Assembly (NCBI GenBank): GCA_023313575.1 | Contig: JAJTTP010000001.1 | Coordinates: 3,844,001-3,908,000, forward strand | Origin: Eutypella sp. D-1 | Lineage: Eukaryota; Ascomycota; Sordariomycetes; Xylariales; Diatrypaceae | DNA length: 64,000 nt | Direction: 5' to 3' | In this document: positions 21,718 to 32,400 of the stretch, piece after piece | Layout of the letters: each line of letters begins with the position of its first letter | Position numbering within the stretch: position 1 is the first letter of the stretch | The notes under the pieces: model-generated | The model's database searches: none | Told to the model about the DNA's origin: nothing | The model's input: the letters and a program-made list of their open reading frames with translations, nothing else | Translations under genes and position numbers: made by a program

Positions 21718-24236
21718 GACGGGGGGGGGTCTAGGAAAGGGGGGAAGAGGGATGAGGTTTCAATATGGTAGGTATGCGAGGGATCTCGATGGCTGTAGCC
21801 AAGTGGTGTAAGTCGGAGATGTTCTAATGATGTCTCTGTGTTTGAACAAGGCCACTACAATTGGTGACTCACCAGTCGGGATGCCGACGAATAAGTTTAT
21901 ATAGGAGAACGGTCAGGGCCCAACTTGGCCGTCGGGCGTCAATGCTTCCTAATCTTCTTTTCGGTGTCGTACAAGCCTCTGGTCGATAATGTAGTCGGCT
22001 GATGCAAGAGTCGTCTGTTATAACAATCTAATCCAATGAAAGGGAGTCAGGCAAGTTCAAGAATATAACACCTAGGTGTGTGTGTCGGATTTCTAAATAT
22101 GGCTATACATATGAGCAAGCGGTGGTAGATGAGGTATCGCCGTGTAGCATCCGTAGATGGGTGTCGCGAGGGGCCGATTGATCATGAGGGGTCATAGAAT
22201 CTTTTATATCCCAGTCTATACGTCAATCTACTATGGTACAGTACCTAAGTCAGAACTGTATGCTAATTACCTGTAGCTGTACCAGCTTGCCTTACCAGTA
22301 TTTTTAAGTATGCAGTACACTACTTACCAAGTAAGTATACCTGCCTTTACTGCATCGATACGGGCAAATAGGATAGCCATACATGGGGGGACAAGGGAAG
22401 GGGGAGCGAATTACGACATTACTAGCCAGCCATGTAAAGCGTATCAAGTCAGGCCGTCTGCGAAACTGCTCTTCCAAAGGCATCACAGCCCGAGCAATCT
22501 CGCCCTATTGTCGGGTTTAGTGAATCCTACGAGACGCTATCGTTCACAACAACCAACAGCAACTGCTCGCCTTACTTAAGGTCGGAGCGGTGTATTGAGG
22601 CTTGGGCGCGATGTGTGCAGAAATAACTGCGGGGTTTTGTCCCTCTCTTTGCCTAATCGCCTCTCATTTTCCATATTGTCTGGCGGTCAGATTGAAAAAC
22701 ACGAGGACCATTAGGCGTGGTACTGGAAGTGAGTACTTAGGTAAAGTCATTTAGGGGAGACCTGGGAAGGAGGTGGGGGTGACTCTTTTTTTCCCATTTC
22801 AAGGTCGAAGGTCGATGGTAATTCCGAGGTCAACTAGGTACACGCAAGTTTGAGAGGGGATATATCTAAGGTGTAGGAGGGGTACATCGCGTTCTCACAC
22901 TGTTGATGACCTGGAAATACAAGCGGTGGTGCCTATGATATTCATACTTAGGTGGATAATAGGGTACTTACGGGATGCAGGCATCATATTAAGGCGTGAG
23001 ATATTGCATCCATCCAGGCATGGATGTGATAATTACCAAAGGTTTAGGTACCTATACGTGGACACTGAGGGGATTTTCTACGATGTAACCATACATGGCT
23101 GTGTTTATACTAGTACCTGGATGTATGCACACCCCTCTACCTACCTCGGTACATCTATCAGTGATCAGTAAAAGACCGCCCTGATGATGAATCGTGGCAG
23201 GCTGCCATCCCACGGATTCAGGAAATGCCATAACCGGCAAAGTGTATTATATGCGCCCACCGTCGAGGTGCATACTTGGGATGCCAGGATGCATTAGGTC
23301 GGTCGTATCGGATCACTGTGTGAAACATCGTGTTCATGTCCAATCCAGGTGTTTGAGATGATAGGACCCAGCCAGCCAGTCATCTACGGCGGCAGAATGT
23401 GAATATGTCATCGCTTTACTCCTTCGGTTTTTATTACTTAGATAATTACGTAGCGACTGCCTTCTCAGGAGAACTTGGGAAGGGCCGCGTAGAATACGTT
23501 TGTTTTAGTACAATATTCATCTCGCTCTTTCTTTTACAGCAGCAGACCAGACAACAAGATGCCCCATGGACTGCTTGTGGTGATCAGTTCGTATATGTGT
23601 AATAATCAAGTACAGAGTACTGTGGTGAAACGGCTGGGATTGGGGATCGTACATCACTACCTAGCTAAACGTACCCCCTCCCCCCCTGACGAGTACATCA
23701 CCATTTTCCATGCTTTCTTAGGCGGTTTTATCCAGATGGCTGTTGGTTTGACACAAACCCTTGATCTGTTAGGGAAATGGGTTGGTGTAATACTGTCGGA
23801 TCCGTCGCGACTGGCAAAAGAAAAGAGAGGGTGGGGGGGAAGGGGGAGTACAAAAATCTCGCAAGACACCTGGTTGTAAGGCTAAACCCAAGGAAAATAT
23901 AAGAGTGCAGAGATAAATATAAATTTCGGTCTACCCCAATGGAGAGTCGTTGCGACAGCCACAAGATCGATGGCTTATACATGAACCTGACCAAGTGAAT
24001 TTCTTCCCTACTATCATCCCCCTGTCCCTCCCACATCTAACCCAAGTCCTTCAACAGTGTGCATTTCGCGTCATGGTGTTCATCTCATCCAGCCGTCGAG
24101 GCGATCAGAGACATGCCAACTCATTCACAATCACATTATCATCAGGGGCTAAGTTAGACTACCTATTTCTTTATACCTAGTAACAAACTACGACCACACT
24201 CCACACACCCCTTCCACCTCGGACCCTTGCCGATAT
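21718..24236. other. Intergenic region up to the retroelement
   Basis: 2.5 kb with no convincing gene. A G run (21721-21728) sits next to the hypothetical gene, whose promoter should be here. Base composition is normal until about 24240, where the AT-rich island starts abruptly. Confidence 0.55.
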
Positions 24237-24241
24237 GTATA

Positions 24242-24532
24242 TGTGACAAAGAGGGGTTAGGCTTGGATATATTATATCAGATTCAGCTAATAATTAACTA
24301 AAGTCCTTTAAAAGTGCGATGCTTTTTTATCCATTTAAAAAAGGGCTAAAAGATAGGTCTGGTATTTATATATAATCGTACGGAATACGTATCTTAAAAA
24401 AAATGGTTATATCTCCAATTTATTATATCCATTTTAACGCCTGTTAATGCTATATATTCTTATTTTTATTTTTAATAATTAATAAATTTTTAATAATACC
24501 GATCTTATATAAAAATACCCCCTTATATAATA
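24242..24532 (+). repeat. 5' LTR (291 bp)
   Basis: It aligns end to end, without length change at the anchors I checked, with 29108-29398. Its first 60 or so bases are nearly unmutated, and its 3' part is heavily C-to-T/G-to-A changed. Confidence 0.92.
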
Positions 24533-25353
24533 TTATCTCCTTTTTTTTAAAAAAGCTTTATCCCGGGTAATAATAAAATTAATTTTAATTTAATTTAATA
24601 AAAAAAGTTAATGTTTTAAAATTTACTGGTTTACCGGGTTTAAATTAATAAAATTTATAAATTATTTATTTAATTTTTTATTTTAAAAATTTTTTATAAA
24701 GTTTTTAAATTTAATTATTTTTATTAAAGTAATTATATTACCGTATATAATATTTTACTTTTTTTTTATACGTTTAAAAGTTATAATCTTTTTTACCGTA
24801 TATTTTAATTTAATTTTTAATGCTTTTTATAAAACCTGGTTAAAGTTAAAAATTTTTTAATTATTAACGCAATAAAGCTCGATAAATAAAATATAAAAAA
24901 TATTATAAATTAATTAATAACGTAAAAATTTAAAAACGATAACCGTAAAAGATATTATTTTAATAATTTTATATAAACTTAATATCTTATAATTTAACCT
25001 TTTAACCGGTTTTTTAATTTTAATATTTTTTCCGTTTAATATTATTATTTAACTTATTTAATAAATAAAAGTTTCGATTTCTTTTTTATCTGCTTAATGC
25101 TTATATCGTATATAATTTTTTTTAATTAATTTTTTTATTTTTTTATAAATCGAAATTATTTAATAAACGTACGATTAATTAATAAGATTAAAAAATATAT
25201 TTAAAAAAAGGTTATTAATAATAAAATAATATTTATAATTAATATAAAAAAGGGTTATCCCCGATAAGGTTAATTAAGTATTATTATACGCGAATTTTAT
25301 AATAAAGAATAAGTCTTTTTAATCGGACATTTTATAATTAACAAAAGCTTAAA

Positions 25354-25784
25354 TGTTATAACCGGTCGGACCATTAGGCCGAGTAAGGCTAACATAATAA
25401 AAAAAGATCCTTAACTTTAATTTTAAAAAAGGAAATAGCTATATTAAAATAAGCTATATACGTTATATAATTAAAAAGGATCGGTTAAATCAGTAATAAT
25501 TTTAATAATATTAAAATATTATATTCGGATATAATCTTAACGATTTAATAATAACTATATATTTTAATGTTAAAAATAAAGAATATAAATAATATATAAT
25601 TACGCTTATTAATTCTTTTTTAAATAATTTTTAAATTTACCAGTTTATAATATAACTTAATTATTTAAAGCACTTTTTTATTATTATTATTAAATGTAAT
25701 TATTTATTATTTAAAACCTTTAATATTTTTATTAATATAAACCTTTTAATTAAATTAATAGTTAAAAATAAACCGGCCGTTATA
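25354..25784 (+). repeat. LTR-like relic A (431 bp)
   Basis: Starts TGTTATAACCGGTC and ends GGCCGTTATA. Homologous to relics C and E over its full length and to B and D over its distal part. No matching flanking 5-mer was found (TTAAA versus CGTTA), so it may be a recombinant or an end-eroded copy. Confidence 0.75.
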
Positions 25785-26099
25785 CGTTATAAGTTTTTAT
25801 TTAATAATGTTATTAATTTTAAATAATATCCGATATTATATTTTCTTTAAGTTAAAACCTTTAATAAATTATTAACTTTTTATTTAAGCAAATCGAACGA
25901 ATTAAGTAAATAATAATTATAACCGTAATTTAAGGAATTACGTTTATTAAATTTAAACTTAAAAAACCTGGATTTTATAATAATATTACTTTTATATAAC
26001 CTTTTTTTATTATATCCGTAATTTACTTATATTAATAACGTTATATAATAATTATAAAAGTTAATAAAATTTTTAATATTATTTTATATTTTATTAAAA

Positions 26100-26500
26100 A
26101 AATAACTTAATGGTTTAAATTTATTTTAAATATTTTTATAAAAGTAAAAAAGAAAAAAAAAATTACGGAAATTAAATGCTTTTTTAAAAAATATAAAAAC
26201 TTCGTAAAAAAAGTAAAAGCTAATTACGGAAACCCGGATAAAGCTTAAGCTGTTACGTAATAATTTTTAAGTTTTAAATAAAAAAAATAACTTATACGTA
26301 TGCCGCGTAATTTAAATAATTTACCGTTAAAATAAATTAAATCGATAATAAATCTTTTATCGATACGTTTTATCGAAAATTTAAAAACTTAATTAAAAAC
26401 GAAATTATTACGTAAAATAAATTAAATGCTTTCGATAAATTTATTATTTTAATAATTAAAATCGATAATAAATAATTTAAATAACGATAAAAAAAAAGGA
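26100..26500 (+). pseudogene. Relic of Ty3/gypsy-type gag
   Basis: Reading forward, the segment at about 26110-26250 gives W-F-K..., a lysine-rich stretch and NYGNPDKA. After a one-base frame change in an A run near 26280-26290, it gives YAA.FK.F, FYRKFKNLIKNE and a final IKIDNK. Dots are stop codons, most of them TAA where gag proteins have Gln or Trp, which is what RIP produces. This order (NYGDPD-like, YA..F, FY.GLK..IK.E, A..IDN) is that of fungal Ty3/gypsy gag proteins. The gene is dead, with many stops and at least one frameshift. Confidence 0.75.
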
Positions 26501-26612
26501 TATTATATATTTAAAAGATTTAAAAAATATTAAAATAATAAAAATAAAAATTAAAAGCTTACCGATACATTTTATAAAATAATATTAAAACTTATATTAC
26601 TCGATATAATAC

Positions 26613-27025
26613 TGTAACGGCTGGTTTATTCCTAACTATTAGTCCAGTCGAGGGGTTTATGTTAGCAGGAGTGTTAAAGGTTTTAAGTAATAAGTAATCA
26701 CGTTTAATAATAGTAAAAAAAAGGTGCTTTAAGTAACTAAGTTATATTATAAGCTAATAAATTTAAAAATTATCTAAAAAAAAGGTAATAAACGTAGCTA
26801 TATATTATTTATATCCTTTATCCCTGATATTAGAATATGTGGTTATATTAAATCTTTAGATCGTAACGGATTTAACTGATACCTTTAAATCCATGGATTA
26901 TAACGGATCCATATATGGCTTTTTTTATAGCTTATTAAATGTGGCTAGCTTACGCCTTTATTTTTCCGGTAATACCGTTAACGAATAGGGTTGCCTGCCC
27001 CACCTGGCCTAATCAGGCCATAACA
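26613..27025 (-). repeat. Solo LTR B (413 bp, inverted)
   Basis: Reverse-complement copy of relic D with the same length. It has TG..CA ends (TGTAACGG..CCATAACA) and is flanked by a perfect 5-bp duplication AATAC (26608-26612 and 27026-27030). TG..CA ends plus a 5-bp duplication identify a solo LTR. It sits directly after the gag relic. Confidence 0.88.
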
Positions 27026-27421
27026 AATACGAAAAAATAAATAATAAATTAAATGTTATAATTATAATAAAATAAAATATTTTTTAAAAAAATATAAAGG
27101 ATTTAAATAAAATGGAAATTAAAAACTTATACCCGAAAGAAAATAACCTTTTACCGGTAAAAAAACGTTCGGAATAATCCGCCGTATATATTTAAATAAT
27201 AACATTTATTAATAAAAATTATAAAAAGTTAAACGATTAATTTAAACCGTAATAAAATAATAACGTTAATAATAATAAAGTAAATACTTTAATAACGATA
27301 AAAAAAAAGCTTTTATAAAAACTTATTTTATAAAAAAAAAGATAAAATAATTAATTAACTGATTTAAAAAACGATAAAGTTATAAGTTATAAAAAATATA
27401 TAGCATTTATATTAAACGATT

Positions 27422-28270
27422 TATTATAACCGGTCGGGCCATTAGGCCTAATAGGGCTAACACAATAAGAAAAGATCCCTAACTTAAGTTTTAAAAAAAA
27501 AGATAGCCATATTAAAATAAGCCATATACGCTATACGATTAAAAAGGATTGGTTAAATCGGTAATAATCTTAATAACGTTAAATCGTTATACTCGGATAC
27601 GATCTTAACGATTTAACAGCAACCATATATTTTAATATTAAGAATAAAGGATATAAATAATATATAATTACGTTTATTACCTTTTTCTTAAATAATCTTT
27701 AAGTTTATTAGTTTATAATTGTTATGGCCTGACTAGGCCAGGTGGGGCAGGCAACCCTATTCGTTAACGGTATTACCGGAAGAATAAAGGCGTAAGCCAG
27801 CCACATTTAACAAGCTATAAGAAAAGCTACACATAGATCCGTTATAATTTATGGATTTAAAGGTATCAGTTAAATCCGTTACGATCTAAGGATTTAATAT
27901 AACCACATATTTTAATATTAAGGATAAAGGATATAAATAATATATAATTACGTTTATTACTTTTTTCCTAAATAATTTTTAAACTTACCAGCTTATAATA
28001 TAATTTAGTTATTTAAAGCACTTTTTTTTTTATTATTACCAAACGTAATTACTTATTGCTTAAAACCCTAACACTCCTGCTAACATAAACCCCTTAACTA
28101 GATTAATAGTTAGGAATAGACCAGCCGTCATAATAATATAACTTAATTATTTAAAGCATTTTTCTTTTTATTATTATTAAACGTAATTATTTATTGCTTA
28201 AAACCCCAGCACTCCTGTTAATATAAACCCCTTAACTGGATTAATAGTTAGGAATAAACCAGCCGTTATA
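27422..28270 (+). repeat. LTR-like relic C, interrupted by D
   Basis: Two parts, 27422-27719 and 28138-28270, total 431 bp and match relic A over its full length. The interruption is relic D plus one copy of its target duplication. No clear flanking duplication was found for C itself. Confidence 0.82.
27720..28132 (+). repeat. Solo LTR D (413 bp) nested in relic C
   Basis: Starts TGTTATGGCC and ends GTCATA, the likely RIP product of a CA end. It is flanked by a perfect ATAAT duplication (27715-27719 and 28133-28137). The uninterrupted target, GTTTATAATATAACTT, is seen in relic A. It is less AT-rich than its host, so it is probably the younger insertion. Confidence 0.9.
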
Positions 28271-28633
28271 ATTAATAATAATAAAAATAAAAAATCCGAA
28301 ATATTAAAAATAAAAGTTTAAAAAGGGGGTATTAAAACTAATTATTTTTCGGGTAAAAAAGGAATAAATAATACCCGTTTAAATAAAAAACGGGCCGTTC
28401 TTTAATTTAAGTTATTAAATTTCTTTAAATAATTTAATATATCGTTTAATTTAATTTATGGGGTAAAGTTAAAGGTATTAATAAAAATAGTTTATATTTT
28501 TTCCGTTAACGGGTAAAAAAAAGCTTATTTAATTATTTTAACGTAAATAAATAAAAAACTTTTAATTAAATCGTATATTAAAATTTTTAACTTAAAATAG
28601 TTATAAAAAACACTTTATATAAATATAATAAAA

Positions 28634-29066
28634 TGTTATAACCGGTCAGGCCATTAGGTTTAATAAGGCTAACATAATAAAAAAAAATCCTTAACTTAAG
28701 TTTTAAAAAAAAAGATAGCCATATTAAAATAAGCCATATACGTTATACGATTAAAAAGGATCGGTTAAATCGGTAATGATCTTAACAATATTAAATTATT
28801 ATATTCGGATGCGATCTTAACGATTTAATAATAATTATATATTTTAATATTAAAAATAAAGGATATAAATAATATATAATTACGTTTATTACCTTTTTTT
28901 TAAATAGTTTTTAAACTTTTTAACTTATAATATAACTTAATTATTTAAAACACCTTTTTTTTTTTACTATTACCAAACGTAATTACTTATTATTTAAAAC
29001 CTTAATACTTTTATTAATATAAACCCCTCGATTAAACTAATAATTAAAAATAAACTAATTGTTATA
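28634..29066 (+). repeat. Solo LTR E (433 bp)
   Basis: Same family as A and C, with start TGTTATAACC and end TTGTTATA. It is flanked by a perfect TAAAA duplication (28629-28633 and 29067-29071). Confidence 0.85.
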
Positions 29067-29107
29067 TAAAAGTATATAATAATCCTTAAAAAAGGTAATT
29101 AATTATT

Positions 29108-29398
29108 TATAATAAAAAAAGGTTAAGCTTAAATATATTATATTAAATTTAGTTAATAATTAATTAAAATCTTTTAAAAATGTAATACCTTTTTATCCAT
29201 TTAAAAAAGGGCTAAAAGATAAGTTTAGTATTTATATATAATCGTACGGAATATGTATTTTAAAAAAAGTGGTTATATTTCCAATCTGTTATATCCATTT
29301 TAGCGCCCGTTGGCGCTATATATTCTTATCTTTATTCTTGGCAGCCAACAGGTCCTTGGCAGTGCCGATCCTATATGGGGATACCCCCCCGTGTGACA
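29108..29398 (+). repeat. 3' LTR (291 bp)
   Basis: It aligns end to end with 24242-24532. Here the start is mutated and the last 100 or so bases (from about 29290) are nearly intact. It ends in CA. Mutation load is thus the mirror image of the 5' LTR. Confidence 0.92.
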
Positions 29399-29403
29399 GT
29401 ATG

Positions 29404-32400
29404 TGGCTTGGCCGAATGGGGAGGGGGGTTCATATAACCATAGTTCCTTACCACAATTGGAATCGGTAAATCTTTGCAGGAACATGTCTTGCGTGTCAAA
29501 TAAAAATACAGACTTCGCCGCCTCCCAAGGTCTATTCGGTAAGTAGATGCACGGAAGGGTAGGGACAGAACGAACCCAGGAAGTATCTGATAGGAACCCA
29601 TGTGTCCTCACTACATATCTTGAATGGATCACCTCGCGCATGAAGTAAATATCATGTGGTACAATTGGTGATGATTTTGGCTGGGCGTACCTGAGGCCTT
29701 ATGGTTCCTATCAATACACTTACACCCGCCAGACTCCTTGAATCCATGATGAATATCTGACTGGCCAGCGCGGAGTACGCCTAACTTGCCGTGCGCAGCC
29801 TTAGCCAAAGTATGTAGGACGGCTAGGTACTAGGATTTTCTTTTTCCTTTTCTTTTGTAACCTGTCACATCTCACATGGCGATTATCTTTCCGGCGTGTG
29901 ACATCGGACCGCCCAAGAGTGTCATACATAGCGTGCATATATGTTTCTAGGTAATATATTCGAAACTAACGTTGCCTTGACCAGTGTCAATCGAGTTGTG
30001 TTTACGAACTCCATCCAGCATGTAGGGCATGGAAAGAATGATCACATTACCAAGGATCTCAGGGATGCGGTGTGAAGGGTACCATACCCGTCAATAGTTT
30101 ACTTTATGGTTCAAGGGACCCATGAACGAGTGATTCGTGTGCTCAAAGCATTGGGAAACCAAGAGCCTATCCCATCCCTACCAAAAATATAATCACATTA
30201 TAGAAATTCGATCGGGTAATTCATTACTAACCATACTATTTATACAGCAAGGCTGGCTTCTTCGATCCCGCCAGGCCGAAACACCCGTGGTCCCCAGATT
30301 CACACTATCTTATCGATCCCGCTTGCTTAGTTAGTAGGATGATATCCGGAATGAATTTCAGACGCGTGCCCCCTCGACAGCTACTAAGCGTACAGAAGGA
30401 TGCAACATGCATACTACGCTAAGGCATCAACCGGCCCAGCATTTCCCCCTTGTGGCCGGTACAGTCGTAGTACAATCGCCGAAGCTTGGAGGATTGGAAA
30501 GCATTTGGATCAATTTTTAACTCGTCGAACAGGCTGGCAGGCTGGACTAGTTATCATCGGCATCGGTCTGCCCGTGATTGGATTGTGTGGAACTATGCCG
30601 GCCGCCCGAATCCCCTCTCCGACTACTACTACACTTTCACGGTCAGCAATATCTTGAAGTATTTACTTGCTGCGAATGTGGCTTCTCACCGCCTCGCAAA
30701 ATGAGCAGGGTGGCTCACATTTCCCTTGTCCGCGCTATGCTTACGATCTCTAGCCCAGGGCCTCAACGGGGTGATGACAGCCGTTTAATAAAGCTTGAAG
30801 GGTGCTGACCACCACCACAGTCCCGTGCATATCGGCCTCCTGTCTGCCATAAACATAGACCCCCACCAAGCTCGTCAGTTACAGGAAGCGACGCCCGTTG
30901 TGGAGCGCCCAAGGTGACGAGAGTTGTGTTCAGTAGGTACCTAGGTATACATGTACTACCTGGGGCAAGACTAGGTAGCCAACTAGCCTCCGCTACGGCA
31001 GATCGCGCTAGGGTCTAGTGTTAGTATACCCGCATCTCCACATAATAAATATGTCGTTCTTGCAATTGCTTCGCCAGTATTCTCGGGTCTCGGGAGTAAT
31101 TTCGCAAACCAGATAAGGCTCCTTAACCAACGTATTGGAAACAATTTACCTGGTGCCCCGAGGTCTCACCACCAACTCCGCTGTAACCATCGTTAAGTTG
31201 ACACAAGCTGATGCGTAGGGTAACGTCAACCAGTACGTCTAGAAAAAGTCATATTCTAAAATCACCCGGGCCATCCAACCAGGATTTAAAGAATCCCGGG
31301 ACCGATCCTATGCTTGCTTAGCAGTGACCATACCCATTCTTGTATTTACCGCATGTGTGACATCGCACATACCGCTGGGGCACTCCACAGACGGTCCTAC
31401 GAGCCTGGCCCGTCCCATCTCCCTGGTTTTTGGGCATCCTGAATCTGATCCCTGGCGATCATCGTTCGGGTCTTGTTTCCCCCACATATATCTCAGACAC
31501 GACAGCAGCGGCGGTGACAAGTCCTGCCGATACCCCTGCGCAATGCAGTGTAGGCGTGCGGATTCTCATCCCGCGTCACTTTCTTCCTGGGTTCTGGGTC
31601 ATCGGGGCATGTAACCTGCGTATCCGAGTTAAATGCCTCTCTCACCTGACGGCTTCCAGTATTGAACGTACTACGCGCCCCAACGTACACCCCAGATCGT
31701 AAGCAAATAAGTACGCTCGTTACGCAAGTAGTTGGTGGCAAGCCTGCAGCTAGCCGGAGGCGATAATAGATATAGGTATGCAGTACAGAATATAGGCAGC
31801 GGTAACCTGTAGAGGGAGGGGGCAGGGGGTTAGTCTGGGAAGTGTCATACGCACTCCCCACTCCCTTCCCCCAGGGCTTCACCAGTCAACCAGTCTCTTA
31901 TTACTATCCTTGGTCTCGTTGCCTCTTCCTTCTTCATTTGGGCCTATAGGTACACGCGATATACGTAATACACCCGACGTTACCCTACGGGGAAAGTTTC
32001 CAGAACGAATTTAGAAACAGGACCAGATGACCAAGACGCGCCATATAATACTCGCTAGGACTTTTGTTCGTCCCGTCCTCACTCCCTTCCCCTTTCAGTC
32101 TAGGAACAGAGTCAACCTTATTCTAATCCGCCGTGACTGCCCATGCAACACACCATAATAGAAATTTGGACTCAAGCGAGGTCCATTTATTCAAGGGGCC
32201 GAGAGCAAAGGAATACGATAGCGAGATCACAGCCGAGTCTAACTTGGTATTTTCGTTGTCCGTCGTCGATCTTTACTTGGCAAGCTTCCAGAACTGTTCC
32301 ATAGGCAGGGTCAGGGTTCTTTTTACTTGACCGAGACATCTGCATGGCTTACTTGATGTGACATGCTTGTCTCGTGCACTACATACCCCGACTTGCCCGA

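Larger units (their letters stand above)
24237..29403 (+). mobile_element. RIP-degraded LTR retrotransposon with nested solo LTRs
   Basis: The element proper is 24242-29398, flanked by GTATA (24237-24241) and GTATG (29399-29403). These are a 5-bp target duplication that differs by one TG-to-TA change, as RIP would make. The two LTRs are both exactly 291 bp and start TGTGACA. The 3' copy ends GTGTGACA, and the 5' copy ends in the C-to-T/G-to-A version. The internal 4.6 kb is extremely AT-rich and CpA/TpG-poor, while CpG persists, as expected of RIP acting on CpA. A gag relic lies at about 26100-26500. No reverse transcriptase or integrase relic was recognised. Removing five inserted LTR-like blocks leaves an internal region of about 2.4 kb, suggesting a gag-only, non-autonomous element or one with a deleted pol. 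Confidence 0.9.

Noticed and set aside
26613..28132. Inverted pair B and D as terminal inverted repeats of a DNA transposon
   Set aside because: Each copy has its own different 5-bp duplication (AATAC and ATAAT) and TG..CA-type ends, so they are independent solo LTRs.
24533..29107. Possibility that the AT-rich island is a centromere or mitochondrial insertion
   Set aside because: The paired 291-bp LTRs, target duplication, gag relic and CpA depletion explain it as one RIP-mutated retroelement.
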